From the NCBI GenBank assembly GCA_965209105.1, contig CBDBQB010000019.1, positions 1 to 48,604 on the forward strand: 48,604 nt of DNA, read 5' to 3'. This document shows positions 44,492 through 48,604 of the stretch, piece by piece. Below the pieces are notes generated by a model. The model was given only the letters and a program-made list of their open reading frames with translations, had not been told where the DNA came from and did not search any database. The translations under genes were made by a program, and so were the position numbers. Source of the stretch: JAAELZ01 sp965209105. Its GTDB lineage: Bacteria; Pseudomonadota; Gammaproteobacteria; Arenicellales; Poriferihabitantaceae. Each line of letters opens with the position of its first letter. Position 1 is the first letter of the stretch.

Positions 44492-44649
44492 CGCCCTACG
44501 GCCCTTATAAATATATTGCACACTTCCTTCTGCTTGTTGTTAAGGCAAGCATTTCGGTCAGTATCTATGTTGAGCATCTTCATTATCAGCATAACGAAGC
44601 AACCGAAAAAATACTGTCCCATCTCGAAAAAACAATATCGCCAGCATGG

Positions 44650-45708
44650 TTAAAAATTGTCAAATTTCCACCCTCTCTTACCATTATTCAATGCTATTAC
44701 TGGGCGGCCATATAAGCCTTCCGTGGTTGGAGCAATAACCAGACAAAACACATAAGGCCATGCTACAGAATTCACTTGAATATTACTGACACTTGAAAAT
44801 CGTGCACGAATACTTGCCTCATCCATCTTAGAAAACCTCAGACGATGATCATCTTGAGATAACTCTCCGGCGACGTAACGTATCCCCTGTTCAATATTGC
44901 CATTTAAGAACTGGCTTGCCATTGCATTCCAAGATAGCTCGATTGATTCACTCAAGCCCTCGACAGATAACACTTCGATATCAAAACTATGTTCATACTG
45001 ATTACCCTGAGTATCGCGTATGATAGCTTTTGGTCGGAACTTACCAACCGTTTCATATGTAAATTCAAATTCATCGGATTCGTTGGTAAAAGTGTCAACC
45101 TTATCGTCGCCGTCATAATCCATCGCATAGTATACGATTGGATTTTTGGCATGAGTTTCCAGACGGAAATTGATATTGAGCGGTGGGATTCCCTTTTCTG
45201 TGTTCGTCACGACGCTTAACTCTTTTATGCGCGAATAACTCACTATATTGCTTGATGTTGCGCCTTCGTTGTCCGTCACGTTTGTCTCAAATTTGATCGT
45301 TTCGCCATCTGATAAAACAGGCATGATGAAACTGTACTCTGACGATTTCATATTAGGGTATTTTTTGCGAAGATATTGCGCGTGTACCCCTTTTTCATCG
45401 AAGACTTTATTTAGATTTACTAATGGCCCCTCGATTTGTACGATACTGATATGATCAATCGTCCCATCCGAATCGAACCCGATCGGAATGATACGCACTA
45501 CACCACCGGCCTTGGCTGTATGAACACCTAATGGCCCTGCAATTGGGCTGCGGTTAGGTGCGCCAGCCTGCTTAGTTTTTTCGAACTCTTTTACCTCTTG
45601 CGTCATGAGTAAAGCAAAGGGGTCTATCTTCCATCCGCCCATTACTGAGACTGACAGAGACAAAAACAATACAGCACCAACGCCGAAAAACGTTATACCC
45701 CTACGCAT
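44650..45708 (-). CDS. Exported PKD-domain protein with C-terminal domain of unknown function
   Basis: 352 residues. A signal-type segment (about 5-22) is followed by a short linker and a PKD/Ig-like domain (about 53-160) with GFDSDGTIDHI and VTDNEGATSS. A second PKD-like domain (about 168-250) has YYAMDYDGDDKVD and RDTQGNQYEHSFDIEVLSVE. The last 100 residues (WNAMASQFLNGNIEQGIRYV to RGWKFDNF) match the C-terminal module of the neighbouring 845-residue protein and have the look of an NTF2-like fold (helical start, mixed strands, GxWK near the end). One base separates it from that gene, so they are co-transcribed. Probably periplasmic or surface-exposed. Confidence 0.7.
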   Translation of the reverse strand: MRRGITFFGVGAVLFLSLSVSVMGGWKIDPFALLMTQEVKEFEKTKQAGAPNRSPIAGPLGVHTAKAGGVVRIIPIGFDSDGTIDHISIVQIEGPLVNLNKVFDEKGVHAQYLRKKYPNMKSSEYSFIMPVLSDGETIKFETNVTDNEGATSSNIVSYSRIKELSVVTNTEKGIPPLNINFRLETHAKNPIVYYAMDYDGDDKVDTFTNESDEFEFTYETVGKFRPKAIIRDTQGNQYEHSFDIEVLSVEGLSESIELSWNAMASQFLNGNIEQGIRYVAGELSQDDHRLRFSKMDEASIRARFSSVSNIQVNSVAWPYVFCLVIAPTTEGLYGRPVIALNNGKRGWKFDNF

Positions 45709-45709
45709 T

Positions 45710-48247
45710 TTATAAGCCCTCTATTTTCCAACTGCCGTTTTGTGTTCCCACAAATCGAACGGGATATGCGATGACACCTTCAGCTTCCGACCTAATTGCG
45801 CCGCATTGCGCGACACCATCGTTCAGACTAAAGAGTTTTAAATCGGTTACCGTTGAAAATAATGTATTTATTTTCGCGCTATCCATCGCACCAAAAATCA
45901 CAGCGTACTCCTCTTTACTCTCCTCTACAAACGAGTTCAAGGCGGTATCGATATCGCCAAGCAATAGCGCATTCACCATTGCATCCCATTGCGATTTCAT
46001 CGTGGCCTGCTCGGTTTCAACTGATAACACTTCGATGGTTATACTATCTACATACTGATTTCCTTGATCATCCAACACCGAAACATAGGCTGTATATGTG
46101 CCAACGTCGTTATAGGTATATGAAAAATCGTCGTAAGTAGACCCATTCACATCAAGCGTGAGGTCGCCATCATAATCCATGCCATAAGTTGTAATATTGT
46201 TGGATGAATCTGTATCGATCGTAAAGTACACATCAAGCGGTGCAATACCACTCACTACGTTCGCATAGATACTTACTTCTTCTACGCGGCCAACTGAGAC
46301 CGTGTCCGACGCTGTGGCACCGAGATTATCTGTAACTTCTAATTCAAAGGTCAGCGTGTCATTTAATACCAAACTTGGCATTGTAAAAGACAGTGTGTCC
46401 GTTGCTGCACCAGTAAGCACAACTGGCGAACCGACCGTTTGGCTCCATGTATAGGCATCAATAGAGCCATCTTCATCTAGCCCATAGCCAACAAGCGTAA
46501 CCAGCTCTCCCTCGTTAGCTTGTGTACCACTGCCCGCGTAAGCGATTGGCTCTAGATTTTGCTCTGTCATGGTGATCCTAACAATATCTGTCTCACTATC
46601 CCCGCGATCATCAGTTACGGTTAATTCAATATCTATGAACTCCGAGGCTTGTAACGCCGGCATTGTGAAACTGGCGATTGACGATGACCCTTGATCTATT
46701 GAAACCGTTGGCCCTTGGAGCTGTACCCATTGATAACTCACAATCGAGCCGTCATTGTCAACGCTGTCTGTACCATCAAGCGTAACCGTTCCAGCCTCAA
46801 GCACCGATTGATCTTCACCCGCATTGGCTACCGGTAGAACATTGGGGAGGGGCTCTACCGTGATTTCAAGCTCATCACTGTCCGAATCACCACCATCGTC
46901 TGTTACGGTAAGTGTAATTATATGCGTGCCAACTGAAAAACTATTGTCCGAAAAACTCTGATTTTGGCTCAGTACACTACTGCCTTCTTTCCATTTATAA
47001 GTAACTATGGTTCCGTCGCTATCTGTGCTATTTGACGCGTCAAAATTTACTGTCTGTCCAACTATGACATTTTGGTCTACACCCGCATTCGCTATAGGCG
47101 GATAATTCGAAGGTATTTCAACTGTGATTTCAATTTCGTCACTACTTGATGCACCTCCATCATCCGTAACGACAAGTGTTACGAGATGTACACCAGTTGT
47201 TAAATCGCTAAAAGCAAAGCTTTGGTTTTGGCTTAGTAACGTACTTCCTTCTGTCCATTCGTACGCTACGATTGAGCCGTCACTATCGACGCTATTTGAG
47301 GCATCAAATATAACAGGAAGGCCTAAATATGCATTTTGGTCAACGCCTGCATTGGCTACCGGTGTCGCATTGGGCGCTCCGCTCATTGGTATATCCGAAT
47401 ATCCGCTATAGTTTACATATGGGGCTCTGGCATCATCGGGGTGGTGATATATATCAGCTTCAATCAACTCTGCGTCGTTAGTACCCCACCAATTGCTCGT
47501 CGCATCAATAGTATCATCCAGCGGTTCACTTCCATAAAACGATGAGGTCTTCACTGCGTTGTATAAGTTTCCACCCATGTTATTTCCGTTTACTACGGGT
47601 TTAGGGTATATATCACTAGCCGAGAAACCAGGCCCTGTTATACGTATTCCGTATTCATTTTTTGTAAATGTATTCTTCGAAAGAAATGGTTTCGAATCGC
47701 CTTCCATTAATACACCATCTCCGTTATTCCGCATAAGGGATTTACTCACTGTTCCACTCGAATAAGCGAACGTTACGGCCGATGCTGCGTATTCAATGAT
47801 TGCAGAATCTATTACAGCAAAAGCTCCCTCATCAATTTGTATACCCGACCAATCGCGCTTTATTGGGTTTTCCCGAACAGAAGTAAAAATCACAGGCTGC
47901 GATAAAGAACCATTAACAACCAACGCGCCTGAAATGTTGATACTATAATCAGCTCCGAGCTCTATCCTAACGCCTTCTTCCAAAATTAAAGAACCCAATA
48001 TATTTAAATTGTAATCCGAATTCGTATTGCCTTCGAGCTTAAGCGTGGCACCTGATTCTATCTTTAGTACCACATTATCTGGCACAGTAAAGTCATTAGT
48101 AAGGGTGTATACCTCGCCAGACTGCAGTACCGTTTCAGTTTGCAGGACTACTGCTTCGCCAGAACTATTTTGTAGTGGCGCGTTATAAGGTGTACCACCT
48201 GGAACAGGTCCATCTAAATAACCGTCAATATTAATTCGATTTATCAT
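45710..48247 (-). CDS. Beta-helix and PKD-repeat surface protein, N-terminally truncated by an IS66-like element
   Basis: 845 residues from the first available ATG. A right-handed beta-helix-like region (about 55-260; stacked strands, NNGDGVLMEG, NTFTKNEYGIRI, SNWWGT) leads into four PKD/Ig-like domains, each beginning with a P.A.AG..Q-type segment (about 294, 383, 472 and 565). A fifth, different PKD-like domain (about 650-740, GMDYDGDLTLDVNG) and a 100-residue C-terminal module shared with the next gene follow. No signal peptide is visible, and the frame stays open upstream (YDDFDQMINRI) up to the IS end at 48263. So the true N terminus was probably cut off by the insertion. The rest may be poorly expressed or not exported. 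Confidence 0.75.
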   Translation of the reverse strand: MINRINIDGYLDGPVPGGTPYNAPLQNSSGEAVVLQTETVLQSGEVYTLTNDFTVPDNVVLKIESGATLKLEGNTNSDYNLNILGSLILEEGVRIELGADYSINISGALVVNGSLSQPVIFTSVRENPIKRDWSGIQIDEGAFAVIDSAIIEYAASAVTFAYSSGTVSKSLMRNNGDGVLMEGDSKPFLSKNTFTKNEYGIRITGPGFSASDIYPKPVVNGNNMGGNLYNAVKTSSFYGSEPLDDTIDATSNWWGTNDAELIEADIYHHPDDARAPYVNYSGYSDIPMSGAPNATPVANAGVDQNAYLGLPVIFDASNSVDSDGSIVAYEWTEGSTLLSQNQSFAFSDLTTGVHLVTLVVTDDGGASSSDEIEITVEIPSNYPPIANAGVDQNVIVGQTVNFDASNSTDSDGTIVTYKWKEGSSVLSQNQSFSDNSFSVGTHIITLTVTDDGGDSDSDELEITVEPLPNVLPVANAGEDQSVLEAGTVTLDGTDSVDNDGSIVSYQWVQLQGPTVSIDQGSSSIASFTMPALQASEFIDIELTVTDDRGDSETDIVRITMTEQNLEPIAYAGSGTQANEGELVTLVGYGLDEDGSIDAYTWSQTVGSPVVLTGAATDTLSFTMPSLVLNDTLTFELEVTDNLGATASDTVSVGRVEEVSIYANVVSGIAPLDVYFTIDTDSSNNITTYGMDYDGDLTLDVNGSTYDDFSYTYNDVGTYTAYVSVLDDQGNQYVDSITIEVLSVETEQATMKSQWDAMVNALLLGDIDTALNSFVEESKEEYAVIFGAMDSAKINTLFSTVTDLKLFSLNDGVAQCGAIRSEAEGVIAYPVRFVGTQNGSWKIEGL

Positions 48248-48262
48248 TTGGTCAAAATCATC

Positions 48263-48604
48263 GTAAGCGCAGAGTAAACGACATTCTATCGAGCTGAATT
48301 AGAAAAGCGTATCGTCGCATTTTCATATTGAAGAGTAGCAATGACAAGACGAAGTAAAGAACAGTGGCGTGAGCTAATAGTGGGTCAGCAATCGAGTGGA
48401 TTGAGCGCAGTAGCATACTGCAGGCAGCATGGTATCAACCCAAAGTACTTTAGTACGCGTAAATCGCAGTTGCGAGATAACGCTGGAAATTTTGTGCGCG
48501 TTGCTCCAAACGTGAATCGCGTGGCATGCCCTGATGGTGGCCTCACCAAGACCCAAGCAAAGCAGCCGCGCATACGGGTGATTGATATTGAACTAGGCGA
48601 TGCG
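48263..48604 (+). mobile_element. Left end of an IS66-family insertion sequence
   Basis: Begins with GTAAGCG, the sequence typical of IS66 termini, 78 bases before a tnpA-like gene. The element runs past the window edge, so the right end, tnpB and tnpC cannot be seen. If the family's 8-bp target duplication applies, the left copy would be AAATCATC (48255-48262). Confidence 0.75.
48341..48604 (+). CDS. tnpA: IS66-family accessory protein TnpA (3' end outside window)
   Basis: 88 codons are visible to the window edge with no stop. The start MTRRSKEQWRELIVGQQSSG, followed by LSAVAYCRQHGINPKYFSTR, is the helix-turn-helix pattern of IS66 TnpA (also annotated as IS66 Orf1), and the last visible part IDIELGDA is the usual strand before its C terminus. 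TnpA is needed, with TnpB and TnpC, for transposition of many IS66 elements. Confidence 0.88.
   Translation, partial: MTRRSKEQWRELIVGQQSSGLSAVAYCRQHGINPKYFSTRKSQLRDNAGNFVRVAPNVNRVACPDGGLTKTQAKQPRIRVIDIELGDA

Noticed and set aside
44522..44700. Plus-strand open frame of about 65 codons (VEHLHYQHNEATEKIL) slightly like hemerythrin helices
   Set aside because: No start codon or ribosome site, overlaps the end of a real gene on the other strand, and the similarity is too weak.
1..48604. CRISPR array or phage structural genes
   Set aside because: No regularly spaced direct repeats and no capsid, tail or terminase-like frames were found.

Overview
The window is a stretch of gammaproteobacterial chromosome. 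Evidence for this is an Escherichia coli-type isocitrate lyase followed by AceK, a 14-gene nuo operon with separate nuoC and nuoD (so not Enterobacterales), a tpiA-secG-tRNA-Leu block, a fused MnmC, DbpA and an ExbBD pair. I cannot name the genus from the sequence alone.

Layout. About 1-2.8 kb: the glyoxylate-shunt genes aceA (5' end cut by the window edge) and aceK, read rightward. About 2.8-3.4 kb: a yefM-yoeB toxin-antitoxin pair read leftward from a clear promoter. About 3.4-18.1 kb: a tightly packed leftward operon, nuoA to nuoN, for respiratory complex I, with a small DUF805 membrane protein translationally overlapped at its end. About 18.3-23.6 kb: three genes that separate nuo from its usual upstream partners, namely a large methyltransferase with a possible kinase-like middle, and an imelysin plus di-heme cytochrome pair. 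About 23.8-25.1 kb: tRNA-Leu(GAG), secG and tpiA. About 25.3-38.4 kb: mostly housekeeping genes (exbBD, a solitary PqqD-like protein, an EEP-family hydrolase, mnmC, a cold-shock protein, nadC-hemB, a SulP transporter, dbpA and its DUF2132 neighbour), a second toxin-antitoxin pair and an FAD monooxygenase.

From about 38.4 kb to the end the DNA looks accessory: visibly more AT-rich, with a frameshifted integrase remnant, a leftward run of secreted or membrane proteins, and the start of an IS66-family element at the right edge. The run holds two tandem copies of a two-gene unit: a membrane-anchored protein with a carboxypeptidase-regulatory-like domain, and a zinc phospholipase C / P1 nuclease-like secreted protein. 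One copy of the second gene is short (275 aa). The other is 1070 aa, with duplicated Ig-like modules and a TolB-like propeller. The copies share a 395-bp block with a single mismatch exactly over the metal-site core, while flanking parts have diverged, which suggests gene conversion. Upstream are two PKD-domain proteins that share a C-terminal module; the larger one appears to have lost its N terminus to the IS66 insertion.

How the genes fit together. The left part is central respiration (glyoxylate shunt, complex I, iron-linked proteins, haem and NAD synthesis). The right part is an uncharacterised cell-surface or exported protein locus shaped by duplication, gene conversion and transposition; it is the most interesting part of the window.
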